This document shows, piece by piece, positions 8,826 through 18,515 of a DNA stretch of 64,000 nucleotides. Position 1 is the first letter of the stretch. Each line of letters starts with the position of its first letter. Both the position numbers and the translations under genes were made by a program. The notes under the pieces are model-generated. The model ran no database searches. It was not told the origin of the DNA and saw only the letters and a list, made by a program, of their open reading frames with translations. Source of the DNA: Sphingomonas sp. KR3-1 (GTDB lineage: Bacteria; Pseudomonadota; Alphaproteobacteria; Sphingomonadales; Sphingomonadaceae); the NCBI RefSeq assembly GCF_040049295.1, contig NZ_JBDZDQ010000001.1:372001-436000 (forward strand), written 5' to 3'.

Positions 8826-11800
8826 TCAGAACTCGGCGCTGAAGCCGAAAGTGAAGGTGCGGCCGCTCGTCGTGTAGACGTCGGTGCGATAGGCATCGAT
8901 GCTTTCGAACTGGCGGATCGGCTCGTTCGTCAGGTTGATGCCCTCGGCGATCAGGCGCACGCCCGGCAGAACGTTCACATGCGCCTGGAAGTCGACATTG
9001 TTGGTCGCGCGGATACCGGCACCGGCATTGACGTACGCATTGCTGGCGCCCGTCAGATACTCGCTGCGATAGGCATCCGACACGCGCACGCCCCACACCT
9101 TGTTCTCGTAGTAGAGCGTCGCGTTGAACGCCCATTTCGAGAGGTTCGGCAGCGGCAGCACGCGCGACTGGGTGACGTTGTTGGTGGTGTAGAACGCCGT
9201 GTAATGCCCGTCGAACCAGGTGCCGTTGCCGACGAAGCCGAGATGCTTGAGTGTGCCCGGCAGGAAGGTGAAGTCGTGCTGGAACGCGACCTCCACGCCC
9301 TTGATGTCGGCGCCCGGGCCGTTGATCGGCTGCGAGACGTCATAGGGGGTGTTGGCATCCTGGCCTTGGATCAGCAGCGAGAGCGGCAGCCCGGTCTGGC
9401 CATAGGGGATCTGCTTCGTCGACGAGGTGATGAAGCTGTCCATGTTCTTGTAGAAGAACCCGACCGAGGCGAAGCCATGGCTGTCCATGTACCATTCCGC
9501 CGAGCCTTCGACCGAGGTGGCCTTGTAGGGCTTGAGGAACGGGTTGCCGAGGCTCAGCGAGCCGCCGTTCGGGCGCGTGGTGATCGATCCCGCCGCGGCC
9601 AGGTCGCCCAGGCCCGGACGGTTGACGTTGCGGCTGGCGCTCACGCGCAGCACCACCTGCTTCGACACGTCGAGCGCCACATTCGCCGCCGGCAGCCAGC
9701 CGTGGCTGTTCGTGCCGATCGCCACGGGCGTGAACCCCGTGCCGGTCGCCAGATGGCCCGACGAGATCAGGTCGGTCGAGTAGTAGCGCAGGCCCGCATT
9801 GGCGCGCAGACGCATGCCGCCCAGCATCGTGTCGAGGTCGAACTGGGCGAAGCCGGCCCAGGTCTCTTCGTCGACGCGGTAGTCGCTGCCCGCCTGGAGG
9901 TTGGCGGCGGTCAGGTCGCGCTTGTCGCCGATCAGCGCATAGGTGCCGTCGACGTTGCCGACGATGTACTGGACCTGGGTGTCGACCGCCACCGTGTCCT
10001 TCAGGCTGTTCGGGATCGTCGTGAGCGTCGGGGTGTTGTGGAACACCTTGTTCGCCCAGGTATAGCCGCTGTTGATGAAGTGCTTGTACTCGCCGCCGGC
10101 CTTGAAGGTCAGCGCATCGTTCAGCGCATAGGCACCGTCCAGCTTGCCGGTGGCATAGCTGTTGGTGATCTTGTTCTCCTGCACGTCGAGGCGCTGGAGC
10201 TGCCAGTTGTTCGGATCGGTCAGGCTCTTGTCATAGGTGTTGACCGGGATCGTCGGGCGGTCGTCATAGCTGAAGGCGAAGTTCTTCGCTTCCATGAACA
10301 CCTTGTCGAACACCGGCTGCGCGAAGTCCGATTCCTCGTAGCCGCCCAGCGCGCGGACGGTGAAGCGGTCGGTCAGCTTCCACTCGGCATTGACCACGCC
10401 CTGGTAGAAGTCGGTGTGGTTCTTCACGATGTGGTGCTCGGAGCGCAGGTCGATGCCGGTGAAGCTCGCCGCGCGCAACGTGTTGGTGCCGTCGATCACT
10501 GCGCTCTGGATGACCTGCGCGCCGTTGATCGTGGTGCCGGTCAGCGGGTTGGCGCCGGCGGTGGCGAGCGCATAGTCGTCGCGATAGTCCCACAGCCGCC
10601 CGTAGAGCAGGTCGACGTCGAGCTTGAAATTGTCGCCCGGGTGATATTGCAGCGACGAGGTGACCCCGAGGCGCTTGCGATCGGTGTACCAGCTCGACGG
10701 CGACTGGGCGGTGGGCTGCCACACGCCGTTCAGCAGCTTGGTGCGCGTATCTGCATCGATGTTGGGCCCGATATTCGCTGCGGCATATTTGGTGAGGCCC
10801 CAGCCCCAGTTACGATAGCCATATTCGTTGTTGCGGATCTGGCTGTAGGCGACCGAGATCAGCGCGCCGAAGCTGTCGCCATGCGTCGAGGCCAACGCGA
10901 CGACGCGCGGAGTGACGCCGCTGGTGTTGCTGTTGGTCTGGCCCTTGGCCGAGACGACGAACTTCGAGCCCTGATAGTCGAACGGCCTGGCGGTGGAGAG
11001 CTGCACCGTGCCGGCGATACCGCCCTCGTCCTGCTCCGCCGCATAGGACTTCTGCACCGCGACGCGGTTGAACAGCTCGGAGGCGAACAGGCTGTAGTCG
11101 AACGAGCGCGAACGGCTGACCGCGCCGCGATTGTCCATGCCCGACGCGGTGTTGCCCAGCACTTCCATGCCATTCAGCTGGGTGCGGGTGAAATCGGCGC
11201 CCAGGCCGCGCAGCGCGATCTGGCGGCCTTCGCCGGTGTCGCGGGTGATCGTGATGCCGGGAACGCGCTGGAGCGATTCCGCCAGGTTCAGGTCGGGAAA
11301 GGCAGCAATATCGGTGGCGACGATGTCGTCCTCCGCGCCCACCGCGCCGCGCTTGAGCCGCTGCGCTTCGGTCAGGCTCTGGCGAAAGCCGGTGACGACG
11401 ATTTCGCTGACGGGCTCGGCCTGCACCTCGGCGGTCGTGGCCGGCGCGTCCTGCGCGATCGCAGCCTCACGTGGCGCGGCGGCAACCGGAGTCAGCCGCG
11501 GCGCGGGCGCCTTGGCGGCGGGCTTCAGCACCACCACGCTGCCGCGCATCGACGCGACCAGGCTGGTGCCACGCAGCAGCTGGTCCAGCGCCGCGCGCGT
11601 GGTTAGCGCGCCGCGCACCCCGCTCGTGCGGCGCCCGGTCACCGCCCCCGGCGCAACCACCACCTGCAGGCCGGTGACGCGCGAGAATTCGGTGAGCGCA
11701 CCGCGCAGGTCCGACGCGGCGATGTCGAAGCGCATCGCGCGGGTCGCTGCGGCGTCCTCCTTCGGATGCGCCTGCGCGATGGCCGGCGTGGCGAGCGCAA

Positions 11801-11840
11801 TGGCCAGCGTGAACAACGAAACCCCCTTGATCTGATTCAT
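8826..11840 (-). CDS. TonB-dependent receptor 2 with STN signalling domain
   Basis: The start at 11840 is preceded by GGAGGAAG and yields 1004 residues with a signal peptide (about 1-22, ending AIAQA); a longer frame to 11957 lacks these. An STN domain (about 36-106) is followed by a proline/alanine linker, the plug start EIVVTGFRQ (about 146-154), AESLQRVPGITITRDTGEGRQ in the plug, and a barrel ending FGFSAEF. It is the receptor of the FecI/FecR pair directly upstream on the same strand. It faces the pectinesterase gene, but I found no copy of the ACCGGT operator before it, so a pectic ligand is only suggested by position. Confidence 0.9.
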   Translation of the reverse strand: MNQIKGVSLFTLAIALATPAIAQAHPKEDAAATRAMRFDIAASDLRGALTEFSRVTGLQVVVAPGAVTGRRTSGVRGALTTRAALDQLLRGTSLVASMRGSVVVLKPAAKAPAPRLTPVAAAPREAAIAQDAPATTAEVQAEPVSEIVVTGFRQSLTEAQRLKRGAVGAEDDIVATDIAAFPDLNLAESLQRVPGITITRDTGEGRQIALRGLGADFTRTQLNGMEVLGNTASGMDNRGAVSRSRSFDYSLFASELFNRVAVQKSYAAEQDEGGIAGTVQLSTARPFDYQGSKFVVSAKGQTNSNTSGVTPRVVALASTHGDSFGALISVAYSQIRNNEYGYRNWGWGLTKYAAANIGPNIDADTRTKLLNGVWQPTAQSPSSWYTDRKRLGVTSSLQYHPGDNFKLDVDLLYGRLWDYRDDYALATAGANPLTGTTINGAQVIQSAVIDGTNTLRAASFTGIDLRSEHHIVKNHTDFYQGVVNAEWKLTDRFTVRALGGYEESDFAQPVFDKVFMEAKNFAFSYDDRPTIPVNTYDKSLTDPNNWQLQRLDVQENKITNSYATGKLDGAYALNDALTFKAGGEYKHFINSGYTWANKVFHNTPTLTTIPNSLKDTVAVDTQVQYIVGNVDGTYALIGDKRDLTAANLQAGSDYRVDEETWAGFAQFDLDTMLGGMRLRANAGLRYYSTDLISSGHLATGTGFTPVAIGTNSHGWLPAANVALDVSKQVVLRVSASRNVNRPGLGDLAAAGSITTRPNGGSLSLGNPFLKPYKATSVEGSAEWYMDSHGFASVGFFYKNMDSFITSSTKQIPYGQTGLPLSLLIQGQDANTPYDVSQPINGPGADIKGVEVAFQHDFTFLPGTLKHLGFVGNGTWFDGHYTAFYTTNNVTQSRVLPLPNLSKWAFNATLYYENKVWGVRVSDAYRSEYLTGASNAYVNAGAGIRATNNVDFQAHVNVLPGVRLIAEGINLTNEPIRQFESIDAYRTDVYTTSGRTFTFGFSAEF

Positions 11841-11931
11841 GTCTTCCTCCGCTCCGGCGCGAGTGCGCCTTCGTGGGGAAAGACGGGCGGATATCTTCAG
11901 CTGGACAAAAGAATTTTGTTGCAGTGCAGCG

Positions 11932-12879
11932 TCATTCGAATGACGATTTCGCGTCACCCTCGGCGGTCGAAATCAGGCGCAGCTGATCCTTCTGGCGGGC
12001 GACGCGGAAGCCATAGACCTCGCCCATCGCGCCGAGCAGTTCCTCGGCATCGTCAAGCTTGAATCGGCCCGACAGCGGCAGTCGCGCCAGGCTGGCCGGC
12101 GGCGGTGCGATGACCGGCCCGCCGCGCCGGTTGAGCGCCTCGACCAGCTCGCCGAGCACCATGTCGTCGGTATCGACCCATGCCTCGCGCCAGTCCTGCT
12201 GGCTCGCATCGAAGCGAGTCGGCTCCAGCGCCCGCCCGCCCGCGAAGCTCGAACGCCAGCCGGCCGGCACGACGATATCGCCGGTGCCGCCGCCGAAGCG
12301 CACCTTGCCGCGATAGACCGCGAGCTTCACCAAACGCTGGCTGAGATCGATCGAGAAGGCGGTGCCCAGCACGCGGGTGCTCGAAGCGCCGGCGCGTACG
12401 GTGAACGGGCGGCTCTCCTCGTGTGCGATGTCGAAATAGGCCTCGCCGCGGCGCATCTCGACCGCGCGCGTCTTGCCGTCGATCGTCACGTCCATGCTGG
12501 TCGCTCCGTCGAGCTCGACGCGCGACCCGTCGGCGAGCTGCACGGTGCGCTGCTCGCCGCGCCGGGTCTCGATATGCTGGACGAACGGCGCCGCGGCCTC
12601 GAACACGCCGCTTTGCCAGCTGCCGATGCCGACAGCGGCCACCAGCGCCAGCGCCACGCCGCCGCCGATCGCGCGACGCCGGCGATCGCGCATTGCGCGC
12701 ACTTCCTCGTCGGAGAGGCGCCCGATCGCGGCGACTTCGCTCAGCGCTTCGCCGAATGCGGGATCGTCGAGCATCGCCTGGATGTCGGTCGCGGCCGGCG
12801 GCGGTGCGTCGGCCAGCGCGCCCTCGTCCTCGCGCATCGCCCAATAAGCGGCCTCGCGCAGCGCGGCGCGGCGGCTCAT
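11932..12879 (-). CDS. FecR-type anti-sigma regulator
   Basis: The start at 12879 (MSRRAALRE) overlaps the sigma stop by four bases, giving 315 residues. An N-terminal cytoplasmic part resembling DUF4880 is followed by a membrane segment (AIGGGVALALVAAVGIGSW, about 69-87), a FecR domain (about 100-190, with RRGEAYFDIAHEESRPFTVRAG split over its core and RVLGTAFSID) and a C-terminal STN-like domain. It would couple receptor 2 to the sigma factor upstream. Receptor 2 begins 91 bp downstream. Confidence 0.85.
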   Translation of the reverse strand: MSRRAALREAAYWAMREDEGALADAPPPAATDIQAMLDDPAFGEALSEVAAIGRLSDEEVRAMRDRRRRAIGGGVALALVAAVGIGSWQSGVFEAAAPFVQHIETRRGEQRTVQLADGSRVELDGATSMDVTIDGKTRAVEMRRGEAYFDIAHEESRPFTVRAGASSTRVLGTAFSIDLSQRLVKLAVYRGKVRFGGGTGDIVVPAGWRSSFAGGRALEPTRFDASQQDWREAWVDTDDMVLGELVEALNRRGGPVIAPPPASLARLPLSGRFKLDDAEELLGAMGEVYGFRVARQKDQLRLISTAEGDAKSSFE

Positions 12880-13412
12880 GCGCCACCGCCCGCGGGCAGG
12901 CCACGGCGCTCGAGCGCGTAGCGCAGGTCGGCGAGCGCCCGCGTGCAATGCTTGTCGACCGCCGCCTGGCTCATGCCTAGATCGGCCGCGACCACGGCGC
13001 CCGGCACCCCATCCAGCCGGCGGCGCAGGAATATCTCGCGGCGCAACGCCGGCATCACCTTGAGCGCCCGCACCAGGATGTCGATGCGCTGGCGATAGTC
13101 GAGCACCTCGTCCGCGCGCGGCTGCGGGCAGGCGATGTCGTCGGCCAGCTCGGCCGCGGGCGGCAACGCGCGCAGGCGGCGGAAATGGTCGTGCACGAGG
13201 TTGCGCGCCACCGCGAAGCAGAAGGCGCCGGCATTGGCGATGTGCCGCTTGCGGCGATAGTCGTACAGGCGGAGATAGGTTTCCTGGACGATATCCTCGC
13301 CCTCGATACCGTCGCGCAGCCTGCCGGTGACGAAGCGGTGCAGCGCCTGGCGCAGCGCGGCATCCTCGGCGGCGCTCGCACGCCGCTCGGCGACCGCGGT
13401 CATCTCGTTCAT
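12876..13412 (-). CDS. FecI-type ECF RNA polymerase sigma factor
   Basis: The start MNEMTAVAERR at 13412 gives 178 residues, the usual size of a FecI-type sigma factor; the frame is open to 13532 but that extension looks non-coding. Region 2 (IEGEDIVQETYLRLYDYRR) and a region 4 helix-turn-helix (GVPGAVVAADLGMSQAAVDKHC) are present. Together with the following FecR and receptor it forms the second surface-signalling module of the window. It diverges from the metallophosphoesterase gene across 161 bp that must hold both promoters. Confidence 0.85.
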   Translation of the reverse strand: MNEMTAVAERRASAAEDAALRQALHRFVTGRLRDGIEGEDIVQETYLRLYDYRRKRHIANAGAFCFAVARNLVHDHFRRLRALPPAAELADDIACPQPRADEVLDYRQRIDILVRALKVMPALRREIFLRRRLDGVPGAVVAADLGMSQAAVDKHCTRALADLRYALERRGLPAGGGA

Positions 13413-13573
13413 GACGCGGATTCCCGTGGCGAAAGCCGGGTCGGCATGCCCATCATGATTGTCCCCGGACCCTGGATCGTTTCGATTCGCATGTTCCGGA
13501 TAGGCCGCGTCCGTGAAGCGCGGATGACACATTTGGCGCCTAGGCGAGCCGCCAATCGATTTCCGGAGGTCCG

Positions 13574-14449
13574 ATGCGTTCCTTGATGTTGGCGCTTGCC
13601 CTGCTGGGCCTGACGGCGAGCGCGCCGGCGCCCGAGCACCCGCAGTTCAGCATCGGCGCGATTGCCGACGCGCAATATGCCGAGGAGCCCGACAGCGGCC
13701 AGCGGCTCTACCATACGGCGCCGGCCAAGCTCGCCGCCGCGATCGCCGATTTCAACCGGCAGAAGCTCGATTTCGTCGTCCATCTCGGCGACTTCATCGA
13801 CAAGGACTGGGCGAGCTTCGACGCGATGCTGCCGATCGTCGCGCGCTCGCGCCACCCCTGGCACTTCGCGCTCGGCAATCACGAATTCGCTGTCCCCGAC
13901 GCGTACAAGCCGCAGCTTCCCGCGAAGCTCGGCATGCCGGCGCGCTACTACAGCTTCGAGCGCCACGGCTGGCTGTTCGTCGTCACCGACGGCAACGATC
14001 TCAGCAGCTATGGCTGGCCCGAGGGCAGCCCGCAGCACAAGGCCAGCATGGCGCTCCACGAACGGCTCTATGCCGACAAGCCGCTCTGGGACGGCGGGAT
14101 CGGCGACGCGCAGCTCGCCTGGATCGATGCCCAGCTCGCCGCCGCGGACAAGCGTGGCCTGAAGGTCGCGCTGCTCTCGCACTTCCCGGTCTATCCCGAG
14201 AACCCGCACAATTTGTGGAACGCGCCCGCGGTCATGGCCGCGATCGAGCGCCACCTTTCGGTCAAGCTCTGGCTCGACGGGCACAATCACGATGGCAATT
14301 ACGGCGAGCATGCCGGCGTGCATTATGTGAACCTCAAGGCGATGCTCGATACCGAGGATACCTCCTACGCCCGGCTGGACTTCTTCGCAGACCGGATCGA
14401 GATCCGCGGCACCGGGCGGCAGCAGGACATGGTCCTGAAGCTGCGCTGA
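13574..14449 (+). CDS. Secreted calcineurin-like metallophosphoesterase, ADP-ribose/CDP-alcohol diphosphatase type
   Basis: The 291-residue protein starts at an ATG with GGAGG six bases upstream and has a short signal peptide (about 1-18). The metal-binding motifs of the superfamily are seen in order: ADAQ (about 31-34), HLGDFID (70-76), GNHE (101-104), SHFPVYPENP (about 200) and DGHNHDGN. The ADAQY opening and the NHEF and FPVYPENPHN segments resemble the manganese-dependent ADP-ribose/CDP-alcohol diphosphatase subgroup. A periplasmic role in scavenging phosphate from nucleotide or phospholipid head-group compounds is an inference. It converges with kdpE with only three bases between them. 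Confidence 0.75.
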   Translation: MRSLMLALALLGLTASAPAPEHPQFSIGAIADAQYAEEPDSGQRLYHTAPAKLAAAIADFNRQKLDFVVHLGDFIDKDWASFDAMLPIVARSRHPWHFALGNHEFAVPDAYKPQLPAKLGMPARYYSFERHGWLFVVTDGNDLSSYGWPEGSPQHKASMALHERLYADKPLWDGGIGDAQLAWIDAQLAAADKRGLKVALLSHFPVYPENPHNLWNAPAVMAAIERHLSVKLWLDGHNHDGNYGEHAGVHYVNLKAMLDTEDTSYARLDFFADRIEIRGTGRQQDMVLKLR

Positions 14450-14452
14450 GCC

Positions 14453-15136
14453 TCAGGCCATCAGCCGATAGCCCACCCCCGGCTCGTTGCGGATCGCCGA
14501 GGGCGTGCCGGGGTCCTCCTCTAGCTTGCGCCGCACTCCGCGCGCAGCGACGCGAAGATATTCGACGTCATGCTCGTGCCCCGGCCCCCACACGGTGCGG
14601 AGCAGCTGGCTGTGCGTCACCACGCGGCCGGGATGCTTGGCGAGCTCCGCCAGGAAGCCGAACTCCTTGGGGGTCAGGTGCACCTCTTCCCCGCCCTTGC
14701 GCACCAGCCGCGCGGTCAGGTCGATCTCGACCATGCCGAACTTCACCACGGGCGCCTCGGCCTCGGCCGACAGCCGATGGCGCAGCGCCGTGCGGATGCG
14801 GGCGAGCACTTCCTCGGTATCGAACGGCTTGGTGACATAATCGTCCGCGCCCAGGTCGAGCGCGGTCACCTTCTGGTCGGTCGCGTCGCGCGCCGAGACG
14901 ACCAGCACCGACGCGCCAGCCGCCTTGAGCAGCGGGACCAGCTCCAGCCCGTCGCGATCGGGCAGCCCCAGGTCGAGCAGCACTGCCTCGGGCTTGTCGA
15001 TCTGCATCGCGCTCAGCGCATCGCGCGCGGTCGCCGCCTCGATCACGCGGTAGCCGACCCGCGCCAGCCCGGCGCCGAGCAGCCGGCGGATCGCAGGCTC
15101 GTCGTCCACGACCAGGATCTTGGCCTGCTGGCTCAT
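14453..15136 (-). CDS. kdpE: KdpE response regulator of potassium-transport operon
   Basis: The 227-residue OmpR/PhoB-type regulator has a receiver domain with acidic pair DD (11-12), phosphoacceptor Asp 55 (LLDLGLPD) and switch Lys in VTKPF, then a winged-helix DNA-binding domain (HLTPKEFGFLAELAKHPG and VRRKLEEDP). It is the last gene of the kdp cluster and its start overlaps the kdpD stop by four bases. Phosphorylated KdpE would activate the kdp promoter upstream of the small genes at 22733. Confidence 0.93.
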   Translation of the reverse strand: MSQQAKILVVDDEPAIRRLLGAGLARVGYRVIEAATARDALSAMQIDKPEAVLLDLGLPDRDGLELVPLLKAAGASVLVVSARDATDQKVTALDLGADDYVTKPFDTEEVLARIRTALRHRLSAEAEAPVVKFGMVEIDLTARLVRKGGEEVHLTPKEFGFLAELAKHPGRVVTHSQLLRTVWGPGHEHDVEYLRVAARGVRRKLEEDPGTPSAIRNEPGVGYRLMA

Positions 15137-17793
15137 TCGCCGGCGCTCGCCTTGCGGAGCAGTCCTTCCGGAAAGCGTATCGTGAAGATCGCTCCCGCCG
15201 GATCGGCGCGGTTCGCGGCGGACACCGAAAGCCCCATCGCCTCGGCAAACCCCTTGACGATTGCCAGTCCCAAGCCGGTCCCGCCCTTGCGGTCCGATCC
15301 CTCGATCCGTGCGAAGGTCTCGAAGATCCGCGCCTCGTCGCCGGGTGGTAGGCCGGGGCCCTCGTCCATCACGCTCAGCGTCATGCTGCCCGGCTGGCGG
15401 CGCGCCTCGATCGTGATCGGCGAGCCGGGATCGCCATATTTCCCGGCATTCTCGATCAGGTTGATCAGGCAGTGATGAAAGAGCTGCGGATCGAGCGAGA
15501 CGAACGGCAGCTCGGGCGAGACGTCGAACCGCACCGGATGCCCCTCCAGCACGCGGCGCAGGTCATGCACTGCGCCCGCCACTGCCTCGGCCAGGTCGAC
15601 CGGCTCGATCGACTGGTGAAGCGCGCCCGCCTCGATCCGGACCATGTCGAGCAGGTTGGCGACGAAGCGATTGAGCCGCTCCGCCTCCGACCGTGCCGCG
15701 GCGAGCTGCTCGCCCTGCCCTTCGCTTTCCGCGCGCATCTCGCCGAGCATGCCCAGGATCGTGGTAAGCGGCGTGCGCAGGTCGTGGCTGACCGAGGACA
15801 GCAGCGCGGCGCGCAGCCGGTCGCGCTCCTTGAGCTGCGTCACCGTCGCCATCTCGCTTTCCAGCGCGATCCGCTCGAAGGCGAGCGCGGCCTGGTCGAG
15901 CAGGCTGAGCAGCAGCGGCAGCTGGTCCGATCGCAGCGGATTGCCGGCATCGCTGCGCGCCACGCCGAACACGCCGAGCACGCGCCCGCCGGCAGCAAGC
16001 GGGTGGAACAGCCATTCCGAAGCAGTCAGCGTGTCCGATCCGCGCCCGGCCGGGCTGTTATGGTCGTACGACCATTGCGCCGCGGCCTGCTCGATCATCT
16101 CGAGCCGGTCCTCGGGCGGATAAGCGGCGCGGAGCGCCAGCTGGCCGCGCTCGGGCAGCAGCAGCACCGTGCTGACGTCGAGCAGCCGGCCGACCTCCGC
16201 GCACAGCGTCTGCCCCAGGTCCTCCTGCGTGCTCACACCGGTCAGCAGCCGCGCGAAGCCCGCCAGCGTGCTGTTCTGCGCGGCGCTGCGCTGTGCGAGT
16301 TCGGCTTGCGCCCGCACCCGCGCGGCAAGCTGGCTCGAGACGACCGCCACGCCCATCAGCACCAGCACGGTGATGATGTTCTGCGGGTCCTGGATCGTGA
16401 AGGTATGGGTCGGCGGGATGAAGAAGAAATTGTAGGCGAGCGACGAGATCAGCCCGGTCACCACGCCCGCGCGCACGCCGTAGCGCGTCGCCGCGACCAT
16501 CACCGGCAGCAGGTAGAGCAGCCCGATATTGGTGATGTTGCCGAACGAGAACAGCGTCGCGCCCAAGAGCGTGACCGCCGCCACCAGCGCCAGCGAGATG
16601 GTATAGTCGGTCGGCGAGCCCCAATTGGCGCGCGGGCGCTGCCGGGGGTGCGGCGCGGGCGTCTCGAGCATCGGCAGCACGTGCACCGCGATGCCCGGCG
16701 TCTCGCGCACAAGTCGGTCGACTACCGATCCGTGACGCAGCTCGAACCAGCGAGAACGCGCCGATTTGCCCACGATTAGCTGCGTCGCCCGCGCCTCGAC
16801 GGTGAAGCGTTTCAATCCTTCGAGCACAGATTCCGCAGGCACCGATGCAACCTGCCCTCCCAGCTGGCTGGCGAGGTGCAGCGCCGAGGCGACCTGGGCA
16901 TTCTCGGTATCCCCGAAGCGCGCCGTGCGCGGCGTCTCGATATGCACGGCGGTCCAGGGCGCGCGTAGGCCGTCGGCGATGCGCTTGGCGGCGCGGACCA
17001 GCTCAGGCGCACCCGGCAGCTCGCTCACCGCCACAACCAGCCGCTCGCTCGCCGCCCAGGTGCCCGCCAGCGCATGCGTGCGGAGATAGTCGAGCATCTG
17101 CGCATCGACCGCCTGCGCCGCCCGGCGCAGCGCCAGCTCGCGCAGCGCGGTCAGGTTCGACTTGGAGAAGAAATGCCCCAGCGCCCGCGTTGCTTCCTCG
17201 GGCACGTAGACCTTGCCCTCGCGCAGCCGCTCGATCAGCTCGTCGGGCGGCAGGTCGACGATCTCGATATCCGCGGCCTCGAGCACACGATCCGGCACCG
17301 TCTCGCGCACCCGCACCTTGGTGAAGCTGGCAACGACGTCGTTCAGGCTCTCGATGTGCTGGATGTTGACCGTCGAATAGACGTCGATCCCCGCCGCGAG
17401 CAGCTCCTCGATATCTTGGTAGCGCTTGTCGTGCCGGCTGCCCGGCGCATTGGTGTGGGCAAGCTCGTCGACCAGCACCCGCTGCGGCGCGCGCGCCAGG
17501 ATCGCGTCGAGGTCCATCTCGGCGATCGTCCGGCCATGATAGTCGACCGGCCGGCGCGGCACGATCTCGAGCCCGTGGACCAGCGCCTCGGTCTCGGCCC
17601 GGCCATGCGTCTCGACCACGCCAATCACCACGTCCAGCCCCGCCTTGCGGTGCGCCGCCGCCTCGGTGAGCATCTCATAGGTCTTGCCCACCCCCGGCGC
17701 CGCGCCGAGGAACACCTTCAGGCGGCCGATGCCCTCCTGCGCAGCGGCGCGCAGCAGGGCATCGGGATCGGGTCTCTGGTCCGCGTCGCTCAC
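15133..17793 (-). CDS. kdpD: KdpD sensor histidine kinase
   Basis: The 886-residue kinase carries the N-terminal KdpD domain with a Walker A-like GAAPGVGKT (30-38), a universal-stress-protein-like domain, four close membrane segments in the middle, a GAF-like region, the H-box SHDLRTPL and a catalytic ATPase domain with NLIENAGKYG and GGTGLGLAIVKGF. It senses potassium limitation and phosphorylates KdpE. Length equals the usual full-length KdpD. It overlaps kdpC and kdpE by four bases each, so the sensor is translated with the pump. Confidence 0.95.
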   Translation of the reverse strand: MSDADQRPDPDALLRAAAQEGIGRLKVFLGAAPGVGKTYEMLTEAAAHRKAGLDVVIGVVETHGRAETEALVHGLEIVPRRPVDYHGRTIAEMDLDAILARAPQRVLVDELAHTNAPGSRHDKRYQDIEELLAAGIDVYSTVNIQHIESLNDVVASFTKVRVRETVPDRVLEAADIEIVDLPPDELIERLREGKVYVPEEATRALGHFFSKSNLTALRELALRRAAQAVDAQMLDYLRTHALAGTWAASERLVVAVSELPGAPELVRAAKRIADGLRAPWTAVHIETPRTARFGDTENAQVASALHLASQLGGQVASVPAESVLEGLKRFTVEARATQLIVGKSARSRWFELRHGSVVDRLVRETPGIAVHVLPMLETPAPHPRQRPRANWGSPTDYTISLALVAAVTLLGATLFSFGNITNIGLLYLLPVMVAATRYGVRAGVVTGLISSLAYNFFFIPPTHTFTIQDPQNIITVLVLMGVAVVSSQLAARVRAQAELAQRSAAQNSTLAGFARLLTGVSTQEDLGQTLCAEVGRLLDVSTVLLLPERGQLALRAAYPPEDRLEMIEQAAAQWSYDHNSPAGRGSDTLTASEWLFHPLAAGGRVLGVFGVARSDAGNPLRSDQLPLLLSLLDQAALAFERIALESEMATVTQLKERDRLRAALLSSVSHDLRTPLTTILGMLGEMRAESEGQGEQLAAARSEAERLNRFVANLLDMVRIEAGALHQSIEPVDLAEAVAGAVHDLRRVLEGHPVRFDVSPELPFVSLDPQLFHHCLINLIENAGKYGDPGSPITIEARRQPGSMTLSVMDEGPGLPPGDEARIFETFARIEGSDRKGGTGLGLAIVKGFAEAMGLSVSAANRADPAGAIFTIRFPEGLLRKASAGE

Positions 17794-18389
17794 CGGGTGG
17801 CTTGTGCGCCCTTGGGCACTTGCTTGTCGAGGTCGCGATTGAGCGCGAGCACGTTTACCCGATCCTCGCCAAGAAAGCCGAGCAGCGGATGCTCGACATG
17901 CGCCTGTACGATCGCCCGCACCTTGTCCGCGCTTGCGCCCCGCGCACCGGCGACGCGTGCCACCTGGTAAAGAGCCGCCTCGGGGCTGATGTCAGGGTCG
18001 AGCCCCGAGGCGGAGGTGGTCACCAGATCGGCGGGAACCGAGTTTCCTGGTGCAGTGCGGATGGTGGCAACGTCCTTGGCCACGCGGTCGGACAGCGCCT
18101 GCGAGGCCGGACCGAGGTTCGACCCGGCCGAGGCGCTGGCGTCATAGCCATTGGCGCCGGCTGCCGAGGGGCGGCCATGGAAATAGTCGGGGCTGGCAAA
18201 GCCTTGGCCGAGCAGCTCCGAGCCGCGGACCTGTCCGCCCTCGACGATCAGGCTGCCATTCGCCTGGTGCGAGAAGGCGAGCTGCCCGACGCCGGTGAGC
18301 GCCGCCGGATAGGCGATGCCGAGCAGCGCGGCGAACAGGATCGTCAGGACGATTGCCGGACGAAATGCGGTGGTGAAGTCTTTGAGCAC
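17790..18389 (-). CDS. kdpC: KdpC, potassium-transporting ATPase C subunit
   Basis: The GTG at 18389, preceded by GGAAGGAAG, gives a 199-residue protein; an upstream extension to 18470 would run into the intergenic repeat. One N-terminal membrane helix (about 11-31) is followed by a periplasmic domain with the KdpC hallmarks GSELLGQGF, YFHGRPSA, GSNLGP and the C-terminal HPLLGFLGEDRVNVLALN. KdpC is the single-span subunit that stabilises the KdpFABC complex. Confidence 0.93.
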   Translation of the reverse strand: MLKDFTTAFRPAIVLTILFAALLGIAYPAALTGVGQLAFSHQANGSLIVEGGQVRGSELLGQGFASPDYFHGRPSAAGANGYDASASAGSNLGPASQALSDRVAKDVATIRTAPGNSVPADLVTTSASGLDPDISPEAALYQVARVAGARGASADKVRAIVQAHVEHPLLGFLGEDRVNVLALNRDLDKQVPKGAQATR

Positions 18390-18409
18390 TGGTTTCTTCC
18401 TTCCTAGCC

Positions 18410-18508
18410 ACTCCCCTTCGGGGGGGGGTGGGGTGGGGCCTGTCCGCGAGGTCGGGTCTCGTTGAGACACTGCCCCGCCCCCAACCCCTCCCCTGAAGGG
18501 GAGGGGCG
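18410..18508. repeat. REP-like inverted repeat between kdpC and kdpB
   Basis: The kdpB-kdpC gap holds a G-rich stretch on the left (18411-18438) and a C-rich stretch on the right (18470-18494) that can pair, plus an internal perfect stem CCCCTCCCC/GGGGAGGGG (18485-18493 with 18498-18506). Similar elements occur at 34429-34448 and 61386-61504. It may modulate transcription or stability between pump subunits. The run of ten G at 18420-18428 is also a place where sequencing length errors are likely. Confidence 0.6.
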
Positions 18509-18515
18509 ATTACGG

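Noticed and set aside
8979-11606. 875-codon plus-strand frame opposite receptor 2
   Set aside because: Shadow of the receptor gene; no recognisable domain and no plausible start signal.
17790-18470. Longer KdpC starting at 18470
   Set aside because: The extension is proline-rich, crosses the intergenic repeat and lacks a ribosome-binding site; the GTG at 18389 has GGAAGGAAG and yields the family's usual N-terminus.
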